Shown here: positions 1 through 7,144 of the stretch, in pieces | How the letters are laid out: each line of letters starts with the position of its first letter | How positions within the stretch are numbered: the stretch's first letter is position 1 | Source: F23-B02 sp963640555 | GTDB taxonomy: Bacteria; Bacillota; Clostridia; Oscillospirales; Oscillospiraceae | DNA length: 26,849 nucleotides | Direction: 5' to 3' | Assembly (NCBI GenBank): GCA_963640555.1 | Contig: CAVHZB010000003.1 | Span: forward strand, 1 to 26,849 | Notes under the pieces: generated by a model | The model's input: only the letters and a program-made list of their open reading frames with translations | Databases searched by the model: none | Told to the model about the DNA's origin: nothing | Program-made: the position numbers and the translations under genes

Positions 1-20
1 TTTTCACAAAAAATGTGGCG

Positions 21-72
21 TTTTTTCAGCGTGCAAAAAAGTCACAGACTTTTTTAACACGCTGTGAAAAAA
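21..72. terminator. Nested hairpin, probable terminator, left of spoIIR
   Basis: Arms CAGCGTG (27-33) and CACGCTG (58-64) enclose a second perfect stem, AAAAAAGTC (35-43) with GACTTTTTT (47-55) around an ACA loop. The outer stem can be extended by T21-26 with A67-72. Because it carries T and A tracts on both sides it could stop transcription in either direction. It lies directly beyond the terminator that overlaps the end of spoIIR, so spoIIR transcripts would meet two hairpins in series. No gene is visible to its left within the window. Confidence 0.6.
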
Positions 73-97
73 GCACATCGTCAGGATGTGCTTTTTT
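67..97. terminator. Bidirectional rho-independent terminator overlapping the end of spoIIR
   Basis: Stem AAAAAAGCACATC (67-79) pairs perfectly with GATGTGCTTTTTT (85-97) around the loop GTCAG. Read on the minus strand it ends in a run of T. The spoIIR stop codon (81-83) lies in the loop, so the final codons of spoIIR form one arm of the terminator. Confidence 0.8.
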
Positions 98-686
98 CTA
101 TAAGGCTCATAAGCTCGCCCCAGAGCTCGACGATGCGGAACCGCAGCTCGTAGCCGTCGGCTTCGGTGATAAGCGCGCGGTCGCCGCCGTTCATGGCGTC
201 AAGCGCCCTGTCCTGTCCGGCTGCCGAAACGCACAGCGGCGGAAATACGACGCACCACCAGTTATGCCCTTCACCGGCTCCGAGCGTTATGCGCAGCGAC
301 TCGTACCGTCCGGCGGGAAGTGAAAACGAGCCGTATTCGCGCGTTGGATAATACTCCTGACCGAGCGTTACCGTCACGGCGCGCCCCTCCGAGCTTTCCT
401 GCGCCACTGTTCGGATGCTGCCGAGTTCGCGGCGGATGATCTCCCGTGCTTCGGTCGAGTCCTGCGCGTTTTCGAGAACGGGCGTGAGATATTCGAGCAC
501 ACTGTCCCGAACACGCAGCTTGAGCGCCTGCTCCTCCGGCTCGTCGGACACCGCAATGATGTGCAGCCGCACAAGCGACGAGCTTATAGCCTGCTGTCTC
601 CCCTGCGCCCATGTGCCGGCGCACAGCGTTATCGCCAGCGCCGCAAGCAGCGACAGCTCCCAGATCTTTAGCTTATATTCCTTCAT
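81..686 (-). CDS. spoIIR: Stage II sporulation protein R
   Basis: SpoIIR is the forespore-made, exported signalling protein that triggers the SpoIIGA protease to process pro-sigma-E in the mother cell (family knowledge). The 201-residue product has an N-terminal hydrophobic segment (about residues 10-28, export signal or anchor). Family motifs follow: RLHIIAVSDEPEEQALKLRV near residues 40-60, then YPTREYGSFSLPAGRYE and NWWCVVFPPLC in the C-terminal half. The ATG at 684-686 is preceded at 8 nt by AAAGGCGG on the minus strand, one mismatch from a consensus Shine-Dalgarno, but that site lies in the arm of a 10-bp hairpin. It follows ispE by 60 bp. The stop codon lies in the loop of the downstream terminator. 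Identification is firm; the regulatory meaning of the hairpin is inference. Confidence 0.95.
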   Translation of the reverse strand: MKEYKLKIWELSLLAALAITLCAGTWAQGRQQAISSSLVRLHIIAVSDEPEEQALKLRVRDSVLEYLTPVLENAQDSTEAREIIRRELGSIRTVAQESSEGRAVTVTLGQEYYPTREYGSFSLPAGRYESLRITLGAGEGHNWWCVVFPPLCVSAAGQDRALDAMNGGDRALITEADGYELRFRIVELWGELMSLIEKSTS

Positions 687-689
687 AAA

Positions 690-739
690 AACGACCGCCT
701 TTACTATGTACCGTTGTACGCATAGTATTGGCGGTCGTT
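690..739 (-). promoter_or_regulatory. Hairpin between ispE and spoIIR that contains the spoIIR ribosome binding site
   Basis: Arms AACGACCGCC (690-699) and GGCGGTCGTT (730-739) are a perfect 10-bp inverted repeat. A second stem, ACTATG (703-708) with CATAGT (721-726), lies inside. On the minus strand the hairpin is followed by five T residues and then directly by the spoIIR ATG. The spoIIR Shine-Dalgarno (695-702) forms part of the proximal arm. The element could be a terminator for the apgM-ispE transcript, a translational lock on spoIIR, or both. Confidence 0.6.
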
Positions 740-746
740 CCGGTTT

Positions 747-1616
747 TTAAACATCGAGAGCGGGCATATTTTCGGCAACACTGACGCAGCGGTAATCGCG
801 GCGCAGCACCTTCGCGGTCTCTCCGGCGGCATCGGCATCGTCAAACAAGCCGAATACGGCAGAGCCGGTGCCGGTCATGACCGAGCCCAATGCGCCGCAG
901 TCGAGCATAATGCTTTTGATGAGCGAGATTTCCTGATGCCTCCGGTCGGGCACATCCTCAAACACATTGTACATCCTCCGCGCTATCTTGGGCAGCTCGC
1001 CGGTACCGAGCAGCTCTATTATGCCCTGCGTGTCCGGATGGCAGCGCAGTCTTACGGTATCGAGCTTTTTAAAAAGCTCCGGAGTCGATACGGAAAAATC
1101 GGGCTTGCAGATAACTATTTTGCAGTCGGGAAGCGGAGGCAGAGCCGAGAGCACCTCGCCTCTGCCGGAGGCGAGCTGAGTTCCTCCGGCTATGCAGAAC
1201 GCAACATCCGAGCCTATCTGTGCACCGAGCATTTCAAGCTCCGCACAGCCAAGCCGTGTGCCGCACAGTCTGTTCAACGCGCGCAGCACAGCCGCGGCGT
1301 CGCTTGAGCCTCCCGCCATGCCCGCACCGACCGGTATGCGCTTGTACATTGCTATATGCGCGCCCGAGCTTATGCCGGTGTGCGCAAAAAACGCGTTTGC
1401 CGCACGCACGGCGAGGTTACGCTCGTCGCAGGGCACGAACCTCAGATTGCACTCGGCGCGGCTGGGCGCATCCGGCGTGAGAGTTACGGTGAGCTCGTCG
1501 CACAGCGTTACCGTCTGCATGACCATGAGCATATCGTGATATCCGTCAGGGCGCTTTGCCGTTACATCGAGAGATATATTTATCTTGGCGTAGGCCTTTT
1601 CACCGGTACTGTTCAT
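747..1616 (-). CDS. ispE: 4-diphosphocytidyl-2-C-methyl-D-erythritol kinase
   Basis: IspE phosphorylates CDP-methylerythritol with ATP in the cytoplasmic MEP pathway to isoprenoid precursors. The 289-residue product is a typical length for this GHMP-family kinase. It begins with KAYAKINISLDV, the family N-terminal substrate region with the conserved lysine. It has the glycine-rich ATP loop PVGAGMAGGSSDAAAVLRAL at about residues 93-112 and the C-terminal GHMP motif MTGTGSAVFGLF. Its ATG overlaps the stop codon of the upstream phosphoglycerate mutase gene in an ATGA arrangement, so the two are translationally coupled. No key motif is missing. Pairing with apgM and spoIIR probably reflects operon packing rather than a shared pathway. 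Confidence 0.95.
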   Translation of the reverse strand: MNSTGEKAYAKINISLDVTAKRPDGYHDMLMVMQTVTLCDELTVTLTPDAPSRAECNLRFVPCDERNLAVRAANAFFAHTGISSGAHIAMYKRIPVGAGMAGGSSDAAAVLRALNRLCGTRLGCAELEMLGAQIGSDVAFCIAGGTQLASGRGEVLSALPPLPDCKIVICKPDFSVSTPELFKKLDTVRLRCHPDTQGIIELLGTGELPKIARRMYNVFEDVPDRRHQEISLIKSIMLDCGALGSVMTGTGSAVFGLFDDADAAGETAKVLRRDYRCVSVAENMPALDV

Positions 1617-2842
1617 TTTTCAAACAGCATTGACATGAGGGCAACACCGGAATTTACAAACGGTCCCTGCTCACCGCTTTTCTCCGTGTACGGCAGACCC
1701 GCATGGGAGTCGGTACGGCTGTCATAGAGCATGTACGGAACGGGGTCGCCGTCGTGCCCGCGGGTGGATGTAAGGGTCTTGTGGTCGGATAAAAACAGCA
1801 GGCGGTAGTCCCAGCCGCGTGAGCGCATCGCGTCGTCAAGCGGGTGTATCATGCGCGTATCGAGCCAGCCGATGGCCTCGAGCTTGCCCTCAAGATCACC
1901 GTTGTGGGTACACTCGTCGGGTGCCTCGACATGGATGGCGGCAAAGTCATGCTCGTTCAGAATATCAAGCGCTGCGGCGAGCTTGTTTTCGTAATTGGTG
2001 TCCTTTTCGCCGGTGGCGCCCTCGGGGCAGACAAAGCTCAGCCCGGTGAGTGCCGCTATGCCGTGGCACAGGGGAACGGCGGAGACCACAACGCCGTCAT
2101 GTCCGGTCTCACTTTTGAAATTCGGCAGCGCGACGGCCGTGCCCTCCGCCCAGAACCAGACGCCGTTTGCCGGCATTTTACCCTCGGCGATGAGCTTTTC
2201 GTTGAGCGGATGGTGCTCAAGAACGCGGTTTGCTGTTTCCATGAGCTCAAGCAGCACCCTGGCGTTATCGCAGCCGGTCGGGAGGATAGCCCCTATCTTC
2301 TCGCCGAGATGGTCATGCGGCGGGGCAAGGCGAATACCCTTGATATCCGCCTGCGACTGCACGGCGATATGCCTGAACGAATGCCCGAGGTTTACCTTCA
2401 TTCCCGCCTTCTCGGCAAGAGGCGCAAACTCGGGGTCGCTGAAAAGCGCAGTTACTATCTCGTCGGACATTTCTCCGTCTATGGAGCCCGCCGAGTGCGA
2501 GAGAATACGCTTTTCGGCAAACGGCATGCAGCCCTGCTCGTAGGTGACCATATTGCAGCGGTATGCAACATCGCCGGGGGCAAGCTTTATGCCGGTCGCG
2601 GCAGCCTCGAGAGGGGCTCTGCCCGTGTAGTAGAGGTTGGGGTCGCAGCCGAAAATGGACATTATTGCGGTGTCGCTGCCCGCAGGCAGACCGTGCGGCA
2701 CATTCAAAACGCTGCCGACCTCGCCGCGTGCGGCAAGAGCGTCGATAAACGGCTTTTCGGCGTATTCAAGCGGCGTGAGACCGCCGAGTGACGGCACGGG
2801 GTTATCGGCCATGCCGTCGCCTATGATGAGAACATATTTCAT
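1613..2842 (-). CDS. apgM: ApgM-type cofactor-independent phosphoglycerate mutase (possible homoserine kinase subgroup)
   Basis: This is an alkaline-phosphatase-superfamily enzyme of the archaeal-type phosphoglycerate mutase family, which interconverts 2- and 3-phosphoglycerate. The ATG at 2840-2842 (409 residues) is preferred over an upstream in-frame start at 2908, because the protein then opens with the family start MKYVLIIGDGMADNP and has AAAGGATC upstream. The metal and nucleophile motifs are visible: GDGMAD near residue 8, and LPAGSDTAIMSIFG with nucleophile Ser56. The C-terminal FLSDHKTLTSTRGHDGDPVP supplies metal-binding Asp and His residues. A bacterial subgroup of this family has been proposed to act as homoserine kinase, and sequence alone does not settle which activity applies. 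No threonine-pathway gene is nearby. The gene overlaps ispE by 4 bp. Confidence 0.85.
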   Translation of the reverse strand: MKYVLIIGDGMADNPVPSLGGLTPLEYAEKPFIDALAARGEVGSVLNVPHGLPAGSDTAIMSIFGCDPNLYYTGRAPLEAAATGIKLAPGDVAYRCNMVTYEQGCMPFAEKRILSHSAGSIDGEMSDEIVTALFSDPEFAPLAEKAGMKVNLGHSFRHIAVQSQADIKGIRLAPPHDHLGEKIGAILPTGCDNARVLLELMETANRVLEHHPLNEKLIAEGKMPANGVWFWAEGTAVALPNFKSETGHDGVVVSAVPLCHGIAALTGLSFVCPEGATGEKDTNYENKLAAALDILNEHDFAAIHVEAPDECTHNGDLEGKLEAIGWLDTRMIHPLDDAMRSRGWDYRLLFLSDHKTLTSTRGHDGDPVPYMLYDSRTDSHAGLPYTEKSGEQGPFVNSGVALMSMLFEK

Positions 2843-2875
2843 GATATCAGATCCTTTGCTTTCGGAATATGAATC

Positions 2876-2904
2876 ATTATAAAATATCATTGCCGATTTG
2901 AAAA
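2876..2904 (-). promoter_or_regulatory. Candidate sigma-A promoter for apgM-ispE
   Basis: On the minus strand, TTTTCA (2899-2904) and TATAAT (2876-2881) are separated by 17 bp, about 34 bp upstream of the chosen apgM ATG. The -10 is perfect and the -35 matches 4 of 6. It lies in the gap divergent from the metallo-hydrolase gene. Confidence 0.6.
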
Positions 2905-2976
2905 GCACTATATTGCATTTTTCGGGCGATTGTGAGAAAATACCTCATGCTGCATCAAATTAACGGGAGAAAAAAC

Positions 2977-3873
2977 ATGAGCAGGAAGATCAGAAAAAGC
3001 GATGTAAATAAGTTCACCAAATTTGCAAGGAAATATCCGATCGCGGCGCTGGTGATAGTGATAATAGCTGCTGCGGCGGTGCTCATATCACAGAGGACCG
3101 GCAGCACGGTCACGGTGCCGATGGACGGGCTGTATGTCCACTACATAGATGTCGGGCAGGGCGATTCGGAGCTTATATGCTGCGGCGGAGAGTATATGCT
3201 CATAGATGCCGGCGAGCCCTCCGCGTCGGATACGGTGGTCGAATACATAAAGGACCTCGGAATAAAAAAGCTCGACTATGTTGTGTGCACGCACGGTCAT
3301 GCCGACCACTGCGGCGGACTTGATGCGGTAGTCGAAAGCTTTGAGGTGGAAACGGTGTTCACCTCGCCGTACGCGGGCGACGCCGCGTCGTACGAGATAT
3401 TCGTGCAGGCGGTCGCCGACGCAGACCTCGCGCTTGAGGTGCCGGAGCTGGGCGCGGAATACCGCCTCGGCGAGGCGCAGTTTGAGTTTATCGGACCGCT
3501 TTCGGACCACAAGAACCTCAATGACGACAGCCTCGTGATGCGCCTTGAATACGGTGATACGAGCTTCCTGTTCACAGGCGACATGACGGCATCGGCGGAA
3601 AAGGAGCTTATAGCCGACGGTGCGGATGTCAGGTGCGATGTTCTCAAGGTCGCCCATCACGGCTCGTCCGGCTCGAGCTGCTATCAGTTCCTGTACGAGG
3701 CCGAGCCGCAGATCGGCGTTATCTCCTGCGAAAAGGGCAACGAGTACGGTCATCCGCACGAGGAAACGCTCTCGCGCCTGAGCGATGCCGACATTACCGT
3801 TTACCGCACCGACACCGAAGGCAGCATAGTCATCTTCAGCGACGGCATGAAGGTCCAAAGGAGCGCCGCATGA
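2977..3873 (+). CDS. Membrane-anchored ComEC-like metallo-beta-lactamase-fold hydrolase
   Basis: The product resembles the detached metallo-hydrolase domain of ComEC/Rec2 proteins. From the ATG at 2977, which has GGGAGA 6 nt upstream, it is 298 residues; an earlier GTG at 2932 lacks a good ribosome site. One hydrophobic helix (about residues 21-38) would anchor it with the catalytic domain outside the cytoplasm. Domain motifs: YIDVGQGDSELI, then the zinc motif THGHADHCGG (His106, His108, Asp110, His111), FTGDM (Asp202) and KVAHHGSSGSS (His227/228). Such stand-alone proteins are probably hydrolases or nucleases, substrate unknown. No comEA or ComEC channel gene is nearby, so a role in DNA uptake is not supported by context. 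It overlaps the next gene by 4 bp. Confidence 0.88.
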   Translation: MSRKIRKSDVNKFTKFARKYPIAALVIVIIAAAAVLISQRTGSTVTVPMDGLYVHYIDVGQGDSELICCGGEYMLIDAGEPSASDTVVEYIKDLGIKKLDYVVCTHGHADHCGGLDAVVESFEVETVFTSPYAGDAASYEIFVQAVADADLALEVPELGAEYRLGEAQFEFIGPLSDHKNLNDDSLVMRLEYGDTSFLFTGDMTASAEKELIADGADVRCDVLKVAHHGSSGSSCYQFLYEAEPQIGVISCEKGNEYGHPHEETLSRLSDADITVYRTDTEGSIVIFSDGMKVQRSAA

Positions 3874-4772
3874 GGGACAAGAGCTATCCGAAGGCCATTG
3901 CCGCAGCTATAGCCACACAGGTGTTCTGGGGTCTGAGCTTTCTCGCGTCGAGCATAGGGCAGGAGACGGCATCGCCGTTTGCCCTGATGAGTTATCGCTT
4001 CGATATAGCGATGCTCGCGCTCACCGTCCCCGTGCTGCTGGGCAGGAGGAAGCTCAGCCTGCGCGGCAAGAATATAAAGCCGCTGCTGCTGCTCGGCTCG
4101 ATGGAGCCCTGCCTGTATTTCATCGGTGAGCAGTACGGGCTTAAATACTCAAGCTCCGCATTTTCAGGCATCATGATAGCGGTCATACCCATCGTCACGA
4201 TAATCATGGCGGCAGCTTTCCTCGGGGAGCGGCCGAGCAGAAAGCAGTGGCTTTTCAGCACGCTGTCGATCGGAGGAATAATCATCATAACTCTCGCCGA
4301 AAACAGCGGCGGCTCGATAACATTCAGGGGCTTTGCGTTTTTGTGCCTCGCCGTCGTGACGGGCTCTGCCTACAGCGTTGTGTCATGCAGTCTGTCGGGC
4401 AGGTTTTCCGTGTTCGAGCGGACCTACTTCATGCAGCTGATGGGCGCAGTGTTCTTCACGACTCTCGCACTTATCGAAAGCGGCGGCAGCTGTGCGGCTC
4501 TGCTGGCTCCGGCGGCGAATATGCGTTTTCTGCTTGCGGTGCTGTTTCTCGCGCTGGGCGCGTCGGTCGCGGGGTACTCGCTGTTTAACTACTCGGTGTC
4601 GCACGCACCGATGGCAAATGTCATCATTTTTCAGAATCTCACGACCGTTATATCGGTGGCGGCGGGTATATTTATCCTCGGTGAAAGGCTGAGCGCCGTG
4701 TCGCTTGCCGCGATGGTCGTCGTCCTCGTCGGCATATGGGGCGTTCAGAAATACCCGCCGAAGGACGAATAG
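3870..4772 (+). CDS. EamA/DMT-superfamily transporter
   Basis: A 300-residue integral membrane protein with about ten hydrophobic helices arranged as two EamA repeats, the architecture of drug/metabolite exporters. Examples are the first repeat around residues 5-140 and the second around 152-295, which includes a segment ending GIWGVQKYPP. The ATG overlaps the TGA of the preceding hydrolase gene (ATGA at 3870-3873) with AAGGAG 7 nt upstream, so the longer frame that starts inside the neighbour is not used. Substrate cannot be read from sequence; family members export amino acids, purines or other metabolites. Co-transcription with the ComEC-like hydrolase is likely from the overlap, and a strong terminator follows. 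Confidence 0.9.
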   Translation: MRDKSYPKAIAAAIATQVFWGLSFLASSIGQETASPFALMSYRFDIAMLALTVPVLLGRRKLSLRGKNIKPLLLLGSMEPCLYFIGEQYGLKYSSSAFSGIMIAVIPIVTIIMAAAFLGERPSRKQWLFSTLSIGGIIIITLAENSGGSITFRGFAFLCLAVVTGSAYSVVSCSLSGRFSVFERTYFMQLMGAVFFTTLALIESGGSCAALLAPAANMRFLLAVLFLALGASVAGYSLFNYSVSHAPMANVIIFQNLTTVISVAAGIFILGERLSAVSLAAMVVVLVGIWGVQKYPPKDE

Positions 4773-4787
4773 AACGAATAGAATACG

Positions 4788-4816
4788 AAAAATCCCGACC
4801 GGCGGTCGGGATTTTT
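4788..4816. terminator. Bidirectional terminator between the EamA gene and nupQ
   Basis: Stem AAAAATCCCGACC (4788-4800) pairs with GGTCGGGATTTTT (4804-4816) around GGC. It has T-tracts on both strands and separates two convergent operons. Confidence 0.9.
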
Positions 4817-4829
4817 TCGCTGTGATATG

Positions 4830-5861
4830 TTATCGCATGCCCTTTTCGTAGGGGATGCCCTCCGCCTTCGGAGCGCGCGAGTTCTTGGAGGTGAACGCGA
4901 GCACGAGCAGAGTTATGATGTACGGCAGCATACGGTACAGGTGAGAGCTGATGCCGAGCTCGGCAAGAGCATATACACCGTCGCCGTTTATATCAATGCT
5001 GGTGTATGCCGCGGCGATACACTTGAACAGACCGAACAGCAGCGATGCCATTGCGATGTTCAGAGGCTTCCAGTTACCGAAGATCATGACCGCCAGAGCG
5101 AGGAAGCCGAAGCCGGCGACATCGCCGTTAGACGAGCAGTTAGCCGTGGTCAGTGCGTACACAAAGCCGCCCATACCGGCCAGAGCGCCGGAGATGGTCG
5201 TGCCGGCATAGCGCATATGGTATACATTTATGCCGAGCGAGTTGGCAGCCTGAGGATTTTCGCCGCACGAACGCAGGCGCAGACCGAACTTGGTCTTGTA
5301 AAGGATGATCGACAGTATGATAAACAGCAGTATGCATACATATGTCGCAAGATAAGCCTTGTTGAGAAGGATCTCCTTCAGGAAGCTCCACTCGACCGCC
5401 TTGTCGACTCCGAATGTTGATTTTTTGAGCATGAACCAGCTTCCGGCACCGCCGGTGGCCATCTGAAGAGTGTTCTGGTTTGCGATTATGCGGATGAAAA
5501 ACAGAACGAGTGCGGGAGCCAAAAGGTTCAGCGCCGTGCCGCCGATCGTCTGATCGGCACGCAGATTTATCGAGGCAAAGCTGAGCAGCAGTGAAAACAG
5601 CGCGCCCATTATTGCCGCCACGAGCATTGCCAGAAGCTCAAGTCCCTGAAGCGTTACCCAATCACCGGCAGCCTTTGCCGCGGTATAGACCTCGTTGCCC
5701 TGCATCTCACGGACAAACAGAACACCGGCGAAGGCACCGAATATCATGATACCTTCAAGCGCGAGGTTTATGATACCGCTTCGCTCCGAGAAGCAGCCCG
5801 CGAGTGCAACGATCATAAGCGGGACCGCATAAAGCAGGGTCTGCTGGATAAGAAATATCAT
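4830..5861 (-). CDS. nupQ: Nucleoside-type ABC transporter permease (NupQ-like)
   Basis: Second membrane subunit of a BmpA/Nup-type ABC importer for nucleosides, in the branched-chain amino acid/ribose permease superfamily. The 343-residue product is almost wholly hydrophobic with about eight to nine helices. It carries the family stretches IINLALEGIMIFGAFAGVL near residue 30 and LRSCGENPQAANSLGINVY near residue 197, the latter being the cytoplasmic coupling region typical of YufQ/NupQ proteins. Its start overlaps the end of nupP by 4 bp. It is last in the nupO-nupP-nupQ order and is closed by the terminator at 4788-4816. Specificity for nucleosides is inferred from family; other solutes are possible. 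Confidence 0.9.
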   Translation of the reverse strand: MIFLIQQTLLYAVPLMIVALAGCFSERSGIINLALEGIMIFGAFAGVLFVREMQGNEVYTAAKAAGDWVTLQGLELLAMLVAAIMGALFSLLLSFASINLRADQTIGGTALNLLAPALVLFFIRIIANQNTLQMATGGAGSWFMLKKSTFGVDKAVEWSFLKEILLNKAYLATYVCILLFIILSIILYKTKFGLRLRSCGENPQAANSLGINVYHMRYAGTTISGALAGMGGFVYALTTANCSSNGDVAGFGFLALAVMIFGNWKPLNIAMASLLFGLFKCIAAAYTSIDINGDGVYALAELGISSHLYRMLPYIITLLVLAFTSKNSRAPKAEGIPYEKGMR

Positions 5862-7144
5862 GCCTGCTCGCCTCCTTCCGTGGCAGTATCAGGTTCCGTG
5901 ACCGTTTCCTCCGACGGTGATGCGGGCTCCGAGACACCTCCGGCGGCCGTATCCGCTTTGCCGTCGTCGCCGTGCTGCCTGTGCTTTTTCTTCCCGTCGA
6001 GCAGCATTCTTATGACCAATGAGAATGCGCTCAGGTAAACGATGGCGGCGATGATAACATCGGTTATGTACTCATTGTATGCCGTGAGGTTTGTAAGCTG
6101 CAGACCTGCAATATCAAGCATTGACATGAATATTGCCGTGAATATGACGGCTATGGGGTTGTTGGCGGCAAGCAGCGCGACCGCGATGCCGTTAAAGCCC
6201 TCGGCAGGGAGCGACTGATATGTCGACCAGTAAAACTCCGTGTTGCCCGACAGGTAGTACAGTGAGCCGCCGGCAGCGGCAAGCGAACCGGATATAGCCA
6301 TGGAAAGCACGATGTTGCGCTTGTCCTTTATGCCCGCATATCGGGCACAGTGGCGGTTCGAGCCGCAGGCCTTGAGCTGGTAGCCGAGAGTGGTCTTGTT
6401 CATTATGATAAAGACGATTATCGCAAGTATAATGGCAACTATGATGCCGCCGTTTACCTGCGAGCCGGGGAACAGCTGATCCAGCCCCATCTTTGATGTT
6501 GCAACGCCGTTGAAGGTCGTTTTATAGATCTCGCTGGCCTTGGTGTTCTCGGTGACATTCTTGAAGTTGCTGATATCGAACAGCCATGTTACGACATTTG
6601 CGGCTATCCAGTTAGTCATGATGCACGCCAGGACCTCGTTTATGTTGAGGTATGCCTTTACGAGCCCCGGTATCGAGCCCCAGACCGCGCCGGCGAGCAT
6701 ACCGCCTATGAAGGCAATGAACCAGATGAGCACCGGGTGCACGACCTCGGAGGGTATGCCCAGTGCGAGCATAAGCGTTACCATGGTACCCATGAGGTAC
6801 TGACCGGGAGCGCCGATGTTGAACAGTCCGGTTTTGAACGCAACGGCAACGGACAGACCGGTCATGACCAGCGGAGTCGCTCTGAAGAGCATGTTGCCGA
6901 AGCTCGTCGGGTTAAAGCCCCATGTCAGGGCACCGCTCGCATCGCGTCCCGTGCTGAACAAACCGGCAAATATGAGCCGTATGCCGTCCCACACGCTTTT
7001 GCTGCCCATGTCCGCCTTGCTGAAGCCGACGATGGCAACGATGATGCTGCCGACGAACAGTCCGATGATTATCGAAAGCAGCGAGGCAAGGACCTTTTTC
7101 GTGTCTTCCTTCTCATAAAGGGTCTTCAGTCTGTTTTCCTTCAT
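5858..7144 (-). CDS. nupP: Nucleoside-type ABC transporter permease (NupP-like)
   Basis: First membrane subunit of the importer. The 428-residue product has a cytoplasmic N-terminus, about ten predicted helices, and the family landmarks LFNIGAPGQYLMGTMVTLML near residue 110 and LKACGSNRHCARYAGIKDKR in the cytoplasmic coupling region. The last 45 residues form a charged, acidic, Thr/Glu/Pro-rich cytoplasmic tail (after KKKHRQHGDDG). Such a tail is not a constant part of the family, so it looks lineage-specific. The start codon shares a base with the nupO stop and the stop overlaps the nupQ start, indicating one tightly coupled transcript. With two dissimilar permeases, the complex is probably a NupP-NupQ heterodimer driven by NupO. 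Confidence 0.9.
   Translation of the reverse strand: MKENRLKTLYEKEDTKKVLASLLSIIIGLFVGSIIVAIVGFSKADMGSKSVWDGIRLIFAGLFSTGRDASGALTWGFNPTSFGNMLFRATPLVMTGLSVAVAFKTGLFNIGAPGQYLMGTMVTLMLALGIPSEVVHPVLIWFIAFIGGMLAGAVWGSIPGLVKAYLNINEVLACIMTNWIAANVVTWLFDISNFKNVTENTKASEIYKTTFNGVATSKMGLDQLFPGSQVNGGIIVAIILAIIVFIIMNKTTLGYQLKACGSNRHCARYAGIKDKRNIVLSMAISGSLAAAGGSLYYLSGNTEFYWSTYQSLPAEGFNGIAVALLAANNPIAVIFTAIFMSMLDIAGLQLTNLTAYNEYITDVIIAAIVYLSAFSLVIRMLLDGKKKHRQHGDDGKADTAAGGVSEPASPSEETVTEPDTATEGGEQA

Noticed and set aside
1844..2791. Long plus-strand open frame (315 codons) opposite the phosphoglycerate mutase gene
   Set aside because: It is antisense to a gene with clear family motifs, has no recognisable domains, and is typical of GC-rich mirror frames.
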